DNA of 64,000 bases from Thalassia testudinum (Eukaryota > Streptophyta > Magnoliopsida > Alismatales > Hydrocharitaceae): assembly GCA_037157565.1 (NCBI GenBank), contig JAZHRO010000002.1:78170001-78234000 (forward strand). Direction: 5' to 3'. Shown piece after piece: positions 9,338-20,514 of the stretch; the first letter of the stretch is position 1, and each line of letters opens with the position of its first letter. The position numbers and the translations under genes were made by a program. The notes below the pieces were generated by a model, which was not told the origin of the DNA, ran no database searches, and was given only the letters and a program-made list of their open reading frames with translations.

Positions 9338-11994
9338 TGTTATGACCCGGTTCCCGAATCCCTACAGGACTCGAGACCGGCTCAACTCGACTAATCCCAA
9401 GACCCAGTCATCCAACAAGAAATAACCGAAAAGCAGGAAAATAAACCACATTCACCATGCAATGTAACTAATAGTAAAAGGGTACAAGCAGTAAAGGAAG
9501 TAAAAGCTGCTAGTCAGTACATACCACCACAACAACAGGAAAGTAGAACAAAAGTACAGTAACAGGAATAGTAAACAACGTTTGAAACTCACTAGCAGAA
9601 AGAGAGTACAACAACAGTAAGAGAACTACTGATAGGCTCGACTAGGCCCAGCACCCTCTGCAACCGGTAACTTATGCTGCTCAACTCCTGGACCTGTAAA
9701 GGGTTATGAGAAAACTAAGTCAGCGAACGCTGAGCAGAGTGGTAACCAGAGTATCTAAAGCAGTAAAAGCTAACAAGTAAACTTATCTCTTCCAATTATT
9801 TTATTTTACAAGAAATTCCTTTTTACCCCATTGGTTTACTTTCAGATTTCTTTCTTGATCTTGCATGCTCCTTGTGGGAACGATCTTGATTGTAGTCATT
9901 TTTGAAGAGTAGAAGGCACATGTGGTGCTCTCCTGGCCAGGAGTGACCCCCGTGGTAGTCCTACACCCAGTCAACCACCCCAAGGTCACAGACAGATGTA
10001 GCGGTGACTACGACATGCGCGATAAGCACACGAGTAGCTACCCTGCACTGGCACGCGATCAGTCGTTTCCGCTAGCGGGTATGCCCAAGGTACAACACGA
10101 AACAGTATAGGGCCTAGCCCTCTCAGAAACAGGGGTCTCACCCCTCAGAAGCAAACAGGGGTCTTGCCCTTCCACAGTCTGCGCACCCTCATCTGACTAC
10201 CCCAGTTTACCCAGTGGGCCTAACAAGTCGGTATAGGGTAGATAGCTGAACCCCGGGCCCCGTGGGGTGGCTAGCTCCCTCCCTACACTAGTTGCTCTCC
10301 CTAGTACCATGTACGCAAGGGCCAATAGAAGTTGGTGTAGAGTGGTCAATCCTAATCCTGGGTCTCAACCCAAGGGTGGCTAGCTCCACTCTACACTAAA
10401 AAGGGGACAGTCACTCTCCTTGGTACCACGTACTCAAGGGCAAGCACACTTCCCATCCACATTTCTAGGCCTTTCCATTCATCCACAGGAGCTCTACTCC
10501 TATCTCCCCGTAGGGTTCATGCTCATATTCACCATATTGTTCCATACCAGGTTTCATCATTCACAATTCCATTCGCGTATTATATACATGCAGCTCGTAT
10601 TTCCACAATTTAACACATGCACAAGCGATATCACAGGTAACTGTTTAGTTATCTCAGGCATTCCATATTCTAACAGGCAGCTCGTATTTATTAACAGGTA
10701 GTTGCTAACAATTCAACTCATTCATTTATACATGCAATTTCAATCACGCAAGCAAATGGTTCAACCATTTCTCGTCCTAGGGTTCATGCAACATCCTAGG
10801 TTTCCAGTTATCTAATTTTCAGAGATGCATTCATATTTTATGAGTAAAATAGGGGGAAACCACTCTACCAGACAATACAGGAGTACTGGGGGCTCGAACT
10901 GCAGACCCACGTGCCTCTGCAAGCCCTAGACACGCAACAGATCGATGTCCTATACCAAGGAACACACCACAACGGAAGATTCAGAATAGTATATAAAGGT
11001 TTCTAATATGTAGAGGAATTCACAAGGAAACCACAGATACTTTGTTTGCGTAAAACGAATCCCGGTTGGACCCTAAACCGGTCAAAAATAAGTCTGTAGA
11101 CCCAAATTAGACGTTTGGAAACAAGTCCAGATGTCTTAAAAGTCATCAGAAGCTCACCTTAAGTCCTGCGGTAACCTCAGACGTCCAGGACTCCTCGACC
11201 ATCTGGACTCAGCTCCCAATGCCCGATCTGTCCTTTAGTCATCTGGTAAGTTGTCCAGACATCCGAAAAGCGTGGGAGGGCGTGCCCTGCACCTTCCCAA
11301 AGCTACTCCTACGCACGACAGAGTAGCACACCTCTTTTTAGCCAAGCAAAACACCTCTGCGGTGTGGCCTGCATGGCCGTAACTGTGAGGAACACGTACT
11401 TGCGCGAATACGCACTTTCAGACATCTGGTATCATTGCCAAACGTCCAGCCCATCATCTAGAAGGCACTCTGGATGTCTGATACTGGAAAAACTCTAGTA
11501 TCAAACCACACTCCCGCTTCTCTCGCCGTGCTCCACCGTGGCTCCTCCTGCTCTGCTATAGCTCCAACCATTGCAGGAAGTCGGGGACGACACCCCGACG
11601 CTCTCCTCCTCCCGCACGTGCCGCGGTGGCTGTGCAACACTCCGGCGAGCCCCCACGAAGCTCGCAAGCTCAACCTTCTCCTCTTCACTCCTCCTCCTCG
11701 CTCTCACTCCCTCTCTCTTGTGTGCCTCACTCACGGAAGTGGAGTGGGAAGGAAGGTGGTGGTTGTGGAGTGGAGAGGAGAGGAAGGGGGCTTCTTATAT
11801 AGGTGGGAGGGTTAGGGTTCAACGAGGGAAAAAGCGAAGAAGAGAAAGGTCTACGCACTGGCTGCGTGTAGAACCAACATCGCATATAGATTGTTCAATT
11901 TCCAGACGTCTGGGAAGGGGTCCAGACGTCTAGCCAAACGTCTGACTGACAATCCAGACATCTTAAAAGGCTCAAATCAGAACGGGTCTTTACA
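9338..11994 (-). repeat. TE-A 3' LTR (2,657 bp)
   Basis: Left-hand LTR on the plus strand, the 3' LTR of this minus-strand element. It matches the split copy at 19,287-19,695 + 32,265-34,016 + 45,522-46,015. A minus-strand TATA-like TATATAAG lies at about 11,790-11,798. The upstream U3 portion contains several GACGTC/CCAGACGTCTGG-type repeats (11,900-11,960), as in the related TE-B LTR. Confidence 0.88.
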
Positions 11995-12045
11995 TCATAA
12001 CAAACTTAAAGGAATTTTTGTCCCCAAAACTTGAGCTAGCTAGGG
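11995..12045 (-). promoter_or_regulatory. TE-A polypurine-tract region
   Basis: On the minus strand CAAGTTTTGGGGACAAAAAT and AAGTTTGTTATGA lead into the 3' LTR start TGTAAAG. The equivalent TE-B sequence is AAGTTTCGGGGACGAAACTT before TGTAACG. The GGGGACnAAA block next to the LTR is the usual plus-strand priming region of this clade. Confidence 0.6.
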
Positions 12046-12077
12046 TGCGAAAAAGGAATATAAAGAGCATAACGAAC

Positions 12078-13302
12078 TTAAAGAGGACCGAAGTCAGTTC
12101 GAAAAGACGTGCCCTCAAAAAGCTCCAGGTACCGCTCTCGCATCGTCGCCTCAGGCTCCCAGGTAGCCTCCTCGTACTACTAGCTCCTCCACAAAACCTT
12201 CACCAGGGGTACCTGCTTCTGTCTCAAACTCCGGACAGCTCTGTCTAGTATCTGCACTGGTTTCTTAGGGTAGGTCAGGTCGTCATCCACCTCGACACTC
12301 TCGTGGCTCAGAACGTGACTGGGATCAGCGACGTACTTCCTGAGGTTGGACACGTGGAGCACGTCGTGCACACCAGAATGCTGGGAGGAAGGGCAAGCCG
12401 GTAAGCAATGGGTCCTACCCACTCCAGGACCTCAAAGGGCCCCACAAACCTCGGCGTAAGCTTCCCCTTCACCCCAAAATGCTGCAGGCCCTTCATGGGT
12501 GAAATGCGAAGAAAGACGTGATCCCCAACCTCGAACTGCACCTCTCTGCATTTTCGATTAGCATAACTCTTCTACCTGCTCCTGATAGTGCGGAGTCGTT
12601 TGTGGATCTGCTCTATCACCTTATGACTCTGCCAGATCAGTCTGGGGCCAACCTCCCACTTGGTCCCCACCTCAACCCAACTCAAGGGCACAGCACACCT
12701 ACGTCTGTATAGAGCCTCATAAGGTGCCATGCCGATGCTCGAGTGATAACTGTTATTATATGCAAACTCTGCCACGGGTAAGTGCTCCTCCCAAGAGCCC
12801 CTCCAGTTTACAACACAGGCGCACAAAAGGTCCTCAAGTGTCTATATAGTGTGCTCTTACTATCCATCCGTCTGAGGGTGGTACGCGGTACTGAACCTCA
12901 ACCGTGTCCTCAAAGCCTACTGAAACTCAGCCCAGAACTGGGAAGTAAAACGAGTATCCCAGTCGGATATAATCTCACGCGGAACTCCGTGCAGGCATAC
13001 CGCATCACGAATGTACCTCTCTGCCAACTGCACTAGTCCCAAAGTGACTTGGATCAGTAGGAAACATGCCGTCTTCGTCAACCTGTCCACTATCACCCAG
13101 ACTACGTCATGTCCTTGTAGGGTAATGGGTAGACCCACCACCAAGTCCATGGTGATGCTCACCCACTTCCACTCTGGTACAGGAAGTGGCTGCAACAGCC
13201 TTGTCAGCCTCTGGTGCTCAGCCTTCACCTACTAGCACACTAAATATTGTTGCACGAACTCACCCACATCCCGCTTCATCCCTCTCCACCAAAAGTCACG
13301 TC
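12078..13302 (-). pseudogene. TE-A integrase C-terminal half and chromodomain
   Basis: Minus-strand segments in several frames. 13,228-12,917 gives the integrase catalytic core: [72 protein letters not shown]. 12,826-12,572 gives FAYNNSYHSSIGMAPYEALY. 12,541-12,308 gives VGDHVFLRISPMKGLQHFG and [20 protein letters not shown]. The frame then runs to a chromodomain (DDLTYPKKPVQILDRA, VPLVKVLWRS) and ends at TAA (12,080-12,078). A chromodomain directs integration toward modified chromatin in chromoviruses. Frameshifts make it non-functional. The N-terminal HHCC part was separated by the solo LTR at 13,303. Confidence 0.9.
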
Positions 13303-15561
13303 TAATGCAAAAAATCGCGTGATTTGTAAAAGCGGGTTTTTAATGTCGCTGTAACATGCGAATTCGCATACGCTTTTAAATTTATATTCCTAGATAGGGG
13401 AGTATCTAGGGTCGTCCAAGGAGGCGGGTTGCTTGCAAATCAACTCTCTTGCTTAGAAAATAAATCTCAACTTTCTTTTTGGTATTTTAAATATGTAATT
13501 TTTTTTTTTTGAAATGATGAGGGCAAAATGCGAATTGTGACGGGAAGTACTAACACCTATAATTACTTAGCTAAAACTTAAGAGATAGAAAATGTCCACT
13601 ACCTAAGCTCACTCTAGGCAAGTGGAGGCCGAGAGTAATTAGGGAGTGGAAGTGCAACAAGTGTTAGAACAAAGGTAACAATTGCAATAAGAAATTAAAA
13701 AGAAGGCAATTCAATTAATCAGAATTTATGTTCTCTAGAAAGACAAGTAGAGGAATGCTTCTACTAGAAATGGAAAATATAAAAGGAATAAAAGAAACAC
13801 AAATCCTCTTACAAAATCTGGTGAAGAAGGGAGTCTTCTTGCTCCAAGCCTAGCTGCTCCTTGGCTTGAAAAGAGGGTCTCCTTCTTCTCCTTCCTTGAA
13901 AGCTCCTCCAAGGTGGATGCTACCACCTTCAATGCTCTCCTCCAAGGGTGGGCGTGCACCACCCTCAAGCTTTCCTCCAAGGTGGCATGGACCACCTTCA
14001 AGACCTACTCCAAAGGTCTTCCTTGCTTGGCTCCTCCTTTGGCTAGCGTGGGCACAAGAGAGAAGGGAAAAGGGGAAGGCACCAAAGGGATAGAATATCC
14101 CCTTAATACTCTTCTTCTTCTCTCTTGGGCGTGGGCTCTAGGTAGAGTATGAGAGGAAATTTGCTAGCCAAGGATGGTTTGAATGGTGGTGGGTAGTGGT
14201 CTTTTTATAAGGTAGGATGAGGGGTTAAGGTGACTCTTGAAATGGAGGGCTAAGATGGGAGGATGGAGGTGGTTAGGTAATCCTAGGGTTAAGGATGGTT
14301 GGCACCACCTAAGGGGTGTAAGGGGGGTAGTTATGGGTGGCCAAGGGACACCTAAAAGTAGCGCCAACGATGGAGAGGTGCCATGGGTTGGCACCAACTT
14401 CTAGGCTTCTAGAAGGGGGGATTATGTGGATGGTGGAGATGGGTTTAAGGGAAGATGTGTGGTGGAGATGAAGGGGGTTTTTTGAGGGAAAAAGTGGTGC
14501 CAATAAGAAGGTAGTTAGGGTGGTTTTGGCGCCACTTTTTGGTGTCTTTTGGAGGTAGTGGGTAGGCTAGGTTGGCGCCAAGTAGGGTTAGCTTATGAGG
14601 AGCTTAGGTGGAGCTAGTTGGTGGAATTGTTAGGTAGGTTTTTAGGTGGTAAAAGCCAAGGGAGCTGGAGCATAGCTAAGCTATGCTAAGCTAAGCTAGC
14701 TTAGCTAATGGTGGAGTAGAGGAGGAGGCGTTGGAGCTAGGGTTTGGAGGGAGGAGCTGGATCTGAAGAATCTGGAGCTGAAGTGGAGCTGGCAGCTACT
14801 GAAGAGGTCAACATGGGGCTACTCTAGCTAGCTTAGCTTGCTAGTTCTTTGCTAGCTACTAAGCCAAGCTAAAGTGAGCTGGCTTCTGTTAAATGGAGCT
14901 GAGGTGAGCTAGGTTTGGTGCTCCCAGGGAGGATTGAGCTAGTTAAGACAGCTAAGGTAGCTTAGCTCAACCAAGTTGAGCTAGGCTGAGTCCCCAGGAG
15001 CTGGACTTGAGCTTTCTGAGCTGGGATGAGTTCTTCTTCAACTGGCTGGAGTTGAGTGGAGCTGGATGTAGCTGGATCTGAGCTGGGGTGAACTCCAGTC
15101 AACTCAGCTGAGCTAGCTAGAGCTCCTTGTGGACTAGTAGGAGCTGAGATGAGCTAGACTCAACTAGGTTGAACTAGATCTGAGCTGACCTAAGCTAGGG
15201 TAAGCTACTATGAGCTCTCTTGAGCTTCCATTCAATTGAGATTAGCTGAATGGAGCTGGGATGAGCTAACCCTAGTCCAAGTGAGCTAGGTTCCAGCTGA
15301 GGTGAGTTGGATCAAGCTGAGTTCTAGTTAGTCTGAGCTCCTCCTTCACCATTTGCCTTATTGAGTGCTAGGGTTTTTGGGACCTGTATATCTGTTCATC
15401 CCTAACACTCACAAAAATACATTAAAACAACAAAAGAAAATGCAATGCATGCCTAACCTAGTTAATGCCTAAATGCAGCCCAAAAACCCATTTGCAGAGC
15501 AAAACTCTAAGAGCTAGGTTTGTTTCAATGCATAAGAATGATGATAAAGTGTTGTTTATCA
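13303..15561 (-). mobile_element. Solo LTR-S, inserted in TE-A integrase (2,259 bp)
   Basis: Starts TAATGCAAAAAATCGCG (degenerate form of TGATAGCGATTTTACGCG) and ends TGTTTATCA. TSD ACGTC at 13,298-13,302 and ACGCC at 15,562-15,566 (one change). Removing it rejoins the TE-A integrase HHCC region. Matches the LTR at 61,550-63,817 throughout: GGGTCGTCCAAGGAGG near the start, minus-strand TATAAAAAG (14,202-14,210), then a 700-base AGCT-rich block. No internal sequence remains, so it probably formed by LTR-LTR recombination. Confidence 0.88.
14650..15340. repeat. AGCT-rich repeat block of LTR-S
   Basis: Dense, irregular GAGCTG, GAGCTA and TTAGCT units, many overlapping the palindrome AGCT, spaced about 5-20 bases. 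The same block recurs at 31,300-32,050 and 62,860-63,600 in the other LTR-S copies. No coding capacity. Confidence 0.85.
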
Positions 15562-15566
15562 ACGCC

Positions 15567-17485
15567 TCAGATCATAATACATCTTTGTGTTCCCGAGATG
15601 TATGGTGACCCTGGACCCATGCGCCTCCGTCAGGAGCTCTTTCAATAACTCCTCGTCCCTGGGAATGCATAAACGTCCCCTCATGCACAACACCTCGTTT
15701 GTAAAAGAGTAGTCCCCTGGACTCCCTGACAGCACTCTATCTCGCAACGACTGTAGGTATGGATCTGTCATTTGTCCTGTGATGATGTGGTCTATCAGCT
15801 CTCGTCTGTCGTATCACCGTCACTGCCCCACAATACCCCTGTGACTCTCGGGGTTGCCAACTGCCCAACTCCTCCATAAGTCTCCAACTCTGTTCCTGTA
15901 AACTGGCCAAGTGGGCGGGTGCCTTCCGGCTTAAGGAGTCAGCCACCACGTTGGCCTTCCCCAAATGGTAGGAGATGCTGTAGTCATAGTCCTTCAGGAG
16001 CTCTAACCAACATCTCTATCTCATGTTAAGCTCCTTCTGATCAAACAAGTACCTGAGGCTCTTATGATCCGTGAAAATCTCAAAGGTCTCACTGTAAAGG
16101 TAGTGCCTTCATGTCTTCAGCACAAAGACAACAGCTGCCAACTCTAAGTCATGGGTAGGGTAGCTATGCTCATGGGGCTTCAATTGCCATGAAGCGTAAG
16201 GGACAACGTGACCCCACTGCATGAGCACACCCCCTAACCCCTGCAACGAAGCATCTGTGTAGACCACAAAATCGCCACTACTATCTAGGATGGTAAGCAC
16301 AGGAGCTGAAGTCAGTCTCTCCTTCAACTCCTGGAAACACGCCTCACAAGCGTTTTTCCAAGCAAAGGGCACGTCCTTCCGAGTCAACTGAGTCATAGCA
16401 CGTGCAATCTGCGAGAATCCCCTAATAAACCGCCGGTAGTAGCCTGCCAGTCCCAAGAAGCTGCGTATCTATGTCACTGTACGTGGCCTCTCTCACCTAA
16501 GTACGGCCTCAACCTTGGCTAGATCCACAGCCAAACCATCCCTTGAGATCACATGGCCCAAGGAAGTCACCTACCTCAACCAAAACTCGCACTTGTTGTA
16601 CTTGGCATACAGCCTGCGTCGTCTCAAAGTGTCCAGAATCATCCGTAGGTGTTGTCCGTGCTGTGCCTGATCCCACGAGTAAACCATCACGTCATCGATG
16701 AGTACCACCACAAACTGATCCAGATATGATCTGAAAACCCGGTTCATCAAATCCATAAAGGCAGCGGGGGCATTGGTCTGCCCAAACGACATGACCAAAA
16801 GCTTGTAGTGTCTGTACCGAGTGAGGAAAGCTATCTTGGAGATGTCGATCTCCCTGATCCTCAATTAGTGGTAGCCTGATCTCAGATCTATCTTAGAGAA
16901 TACCGTGGCACCCCGTAACTGATCAAAAAGATCATCAATACTCGGTAGCAGATACTTGTTCTTGATGGTGACCATATTCAGCTGTCTGTAGTCAACACAA
17001 AGGTGCAGGGTACCGTCCTTCTTCTTCACAAACAACACAGGGGCTCCCCACGGGGACACACTGGGCCTCACAAAGCCCTTCTCCAATAGGTCCTGTAGCT
17101 GTGACTTGAGCTCTCGCAGCTCAAGTGGTGCCATCCGGTATAGTGCAGTAGAAATGGGGCTAGTCCCCGGTACTAGTGAGATCTCAAACTTAATCTCACG
17201 CTCGAGCAGTAGTCCTGGCAGCTCCTCTGGAAACATGTCGGGGTACTCACTAACCACCGGAATGCTCTGAAAGTCCACCACGGGGTTGGGCTCCACCACC
17301 ACACAAGCTAGAAAACCCTCACACCCCTGGCTCAAAAGTCTCGCTACCCGAAGCGCAGATATGCACCTGAAAGCTCCATCCACCGACTGTCCATGAAACT
17401 CAAAGGAAGGCATCTCCGGTATGGAGAAGATGATCTTCCTCCTGAAATAGTCCACCAAGGCATGGTAAGCAGACAGCCAATCCAT
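15567..17485 (-). pseudogene. TE-A reverse transcriptase, RNase H and integrase N-terminus
   Basis: From 17,485 down: end of protease ([10 protein letters not shown]), linker ([20 protein letters not shown]), then RT motifs [20 protein letters not shown] and KIDLRSGYH. 16,864-16,571 gives [18 protein letters not shown] and the catalytic box LIDDV (16,699-16,691 encodes IDD). 16,456-16,109 gives [18 protein letters not shown] and RNase H start [15 protein letters not shown]. 15,964-15,737 gives [15 protein letters not shown]; 15,771-15,559 gives [16 protein letters not shown] and IHLGNTKMYYDLRR, the start of the integrase zinc domain. Stops and frameshifts separate these pieces. Broken at 15,566 by the solo LTR. 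Confidence 0.92.
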
Positions 17486-17949
17486 CCTAGAATCATGCCA
17501 AAATCCTCCATCGGTATCATAATCAGGTCAACGGGGAGGCTGTGTCCCCCAATACTGACCTCACAGTTTGTGTAGACCTCCTTAGCTACAAACAGCTGGC
17601 CACCTAGACCTTTGATCACAAACGGATCCTTTAACAACACGTAGTCCTGTCCGAAACTGACAGCAAAACTCACAGCAACAAAAGAGTGTGTGGCACCAGA
17701 ATCAAAAAGCACGTAAACTAATCTGCTGGAAACGGTAACCATACCTGCCACCACTGAATCGGATGCCCTGGCATCTCTATGTGTCAGGGCGTTGATACAC
17801 CCCTCAGCTCTCGGTGCAGAAGAAGCAGCCACACTCTTAGTCAGGCGAATAGCCGCTAGTCGATACCCTCCCCGTGATTGCTGCCCTCCCCCACGCACCT
17901 GGGGACCAAGACCACCTGCTCGACCTCCAGCGCTTGGTGCGGGGAGCAT
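17486..17949 (-). pseudogene. TE-A aspartic protease region
   Basis: Minus-strand frame 17,949-17,344 contains [20 protein letters not shown] and [20 protein letters not shown]. The active-site triplet DSG is encoded at 17,703-17,695, followed by AT as in retropepsins. It processes the Gag-Pol precursor in the family. It overlaps the gag zinc-finger end upstream and RT downstream, where the frame changes. Confidence 0.88.
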
Positions 17950-19103
17950 CTGCTGTGCTCTAGCCCTAGATGGGCAATCCCTCCTGATGTGGCCTAGCTG
18001 GCCACACTGGTAGTAGAGGGGGACTCGACTCCCTCCCTCCGTAGGTCCCTACTGACGGCTGGGCGAGGGTCCAATGCTGACAGCTAGCCCCTATCGGGGG
18101 CCCCAAAAGGCCACTGACGACCCTGCAAAATGAGATGGCTCTCCCACGGGTGCCACGTGCCTCCTCTCTCATTGGCCCTGAGAGTACTCTGGTTGGTAGG
18201 GCCTCTTCCGTCCACTGTCGATGTCTTGCGCAACCGGGTTGGTCTCCTCGTATGTCATGGCTACCTCCACCACTCTCGAGAAGGTGAGCAGCTTCAGGGG
18301 CTTGACATACCCCCGAATAGCAGGCCAGAGCCCCTCAGTGAACCTCCACAGGCACTCCTCCTCCGTAGCTACGACTGTTGCAGCAAAATGTGACAACTCC
18401 AGGAAGTGCGTGCGATACACGCTAACAGTCAACGTCCCCTGGCGGAGAGTGTGGAACTCCCACCTCCTCTAGTCCTGCCAAGTCTGCGAGAAGTACTGCT
18501 CACAGAAGAGGGTCACGAACTAGTCCCATGTCGGCTCTCCCCTCTTCTGGCCTCTGACTGCCCTCCACCACCTGTGTGCTGCACTCTCCAACTGGTACGT
18601 GGAAAAGGCCATGTAGCACTCTGCAGGGGGCGAAGGGTGTCAAACACCTTCTCTATTTGCTCCAGCCAGTCCTCTACCTCAGACGGGTCCTCATCCCCCT
18701 TGAAGGAGGGGGGCTTCAGCATCCGGAACTGTCCGAAAAGCTCGTGGTGCAGCTGTAGTGGGGGAACGGGCACGACTCTAGGCAAGGAGTGCCCGTGCTC
18801 AGAAGTGTCAAAGTGTGGTGGGGGCGGTGGAGGACCACCCCCTCCCCCTCCTGCTCGTCCAGTACTACATCGGTCTCTCAATCCCACAGAGGACTCCCCC
18901 TCCACGTCCTCAGGGAGAGGTGCCCGTGGAGGTGGGTGGAGCTCCTCCTGTACTATATCCCTGCTCAACTGAGTGAGGTCCTGGGCCTGAATGCCCGGGA
19001 GAAGTGGCGGGTCAACTAGCACCTTGGGCCCAGCACGTCCGCCCCTCAAACCTCATCCATGGCCACGTCTGCGGTCTGCCTTGAGAACTCCACAATGAGG
19101 CAT
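17950..19103 (-). pseudogene. TE-A gag with decayed zinc knuckle
   Basis: Predicted start ATG at 19,103 (MPHCGVLK), matching TE-B's MPRRG start after GGAG. Segments: [20 protein letters not shown] and [18 protein letters not shown] in 19,049-18,513; VYRTHFLELSHFAATVVATE and [20 protein letters not shown] in 18,432-18,169. The zinc knuckle reads YYQCGQLGHIRRDCPS (about 18,013-17,966): the first zinc-binding Cys is Tyr, a TGC-to-TAC change relative to TE-B. A stop falls soon after the start and at least two frameshifts follow, so no Gag can be made. Confidence 0.88.
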
Positions 19104-19270
19104 CTCCTTCAAGGAGACGCGGAAGACAGAACAAAAGAAGTCAACTCTAACGGACTTCAGCGAAAGGAACTCAGAATAGATGTCAAGCGGGACGTTGTGG
19201 TGGTTACCCTAGTTACATGTACGTGAATTGGTTATTCTCAAGCTAGTTGGTTCATTTCTTGGAACGACCT

Positions 19271-19283
19271 TGCTTTGATACCA
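19271..19283 (-). promoter_or_regulatory. TE-A primer binding site (tRNA-iMet)
   Basis: On the minus strand TGGTATCAAAGCA follows the 5' LTR end by three bases. It is complementary to the 3' end of initiator tRNA-Met with one change (TGGTATCAGAGC in TE-B). It primes minus-strand DNA synthesis. Confidence 0.88.
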
Positions 19284-19286
19284 TCT

Positions 19287-19695
19287 TGTTACGACCTAGT
19301 TCCCAAATCCCTACAAGATCCGAGACTGGCTCAACTCGACTAATCCCAAGACCCAGTCGTCCAACAAGAAATAATCGAAAAGCAGGAAAATAAATCACAT
19401 TCACCATGCAATGTAACTAACAATAAAAGCGTACAAGCAATAAAGGAAGTAAAAGCTTCTAGTCAGTACATACCACCACAAAAATAGGAAAGTAGAACAA
19501 AAGTACAGTAATAGGAACAGTAAACAAAGTTTGAAACTCACTAGCAGAAAGAGAGTACAACAACAGTAAGAGAACTACTACCAGGCTCGACTGGGCCCAG
19601 CATCTTCTACAACCGATAACTCGGGTTGCTCAACTCCTAGACCTGTAAAGGGTTATGAGAAAACGGAGTCAGCGAATGCTAAGTAGAGTGGTAAG
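19287..19695 (-). repeat. TE-A 5' LTR, first segment
   Basis: Begins TGTTACGACCTAG next to the PBS and matches 9,338-9,743 of the other LTR. It breaks at GTGGTAAG (19,695), where LTR-S copy 2 begins, and continues at 32,265. Confidence 0.87.
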
Positions 19696-20514
19696 TGGTA
19701 CGGATTTTACGTGGTTTGTAAAATACATCGTTGTAACGCGCAAAACCGATCAACTCTTAAATTTATAAACCTAGATAGTGGGGTATCTAAGGTCATCCAA
19801 GGAGGAAATATGTTTGCAAAATTCAGGTCTCTTGCTTGGAAATAGAAATCACCTTTCTTTTTAGTCTTTTCAACTATACCATTTTTTTTAGGGTTTTGAA
19901 ATAACGAGAGAAAACACAAGTTGTTGGCGAAAGAATAAATAACAACTACGATTACTAAGCTAACACCTAAGTGACAAGTAATTCTTCTTGCTAAGCTCAC
20001 TCTAGGCACGTGGAGGCCTAGAATAGTTAGGGAGAGGGAGTGAAGAGTGCTAGAATCACAGTAGTCAAAATGCAACTAAAAGAAATTTCAAAGAAGGAAA
20101 CTAGATTAATGAGAAAGTGTTTTACAGAAAAACCTAGTAGATGAATGCTTCTACTACTAGAGAATTGCAATAAATAAAATAAACACAAATCCTATAGATA
20201 GATGGTGAAGAAGAGGGCTTCTTGCTCCAAGCTTGGTAGCTCCCGAGCTTGAAAAGAGTCCTCCAACTCCTTCCTTGCTATGCTCCTCTAAGATGATGTC
20301 CTCGAAGGTGGTAGCTACCACCTTTAATTCTCTTCCTCCAAGGGTGGATGTCCACCTTAGGTTCTTCTCCTTTTCCTGGTCGTCCTCCTTGAAGTGGAAA
20401 GCTCCTCCACCTTGGCGTGGCACAAGTTGAAGAAAGTGGGGAGAAGAAGGCACCAAAGGAGCTAGTGATGTGCCCCCTTAATCTTCTTCCCTACACCTTC
20501 TTCTTGGCCGTAGG

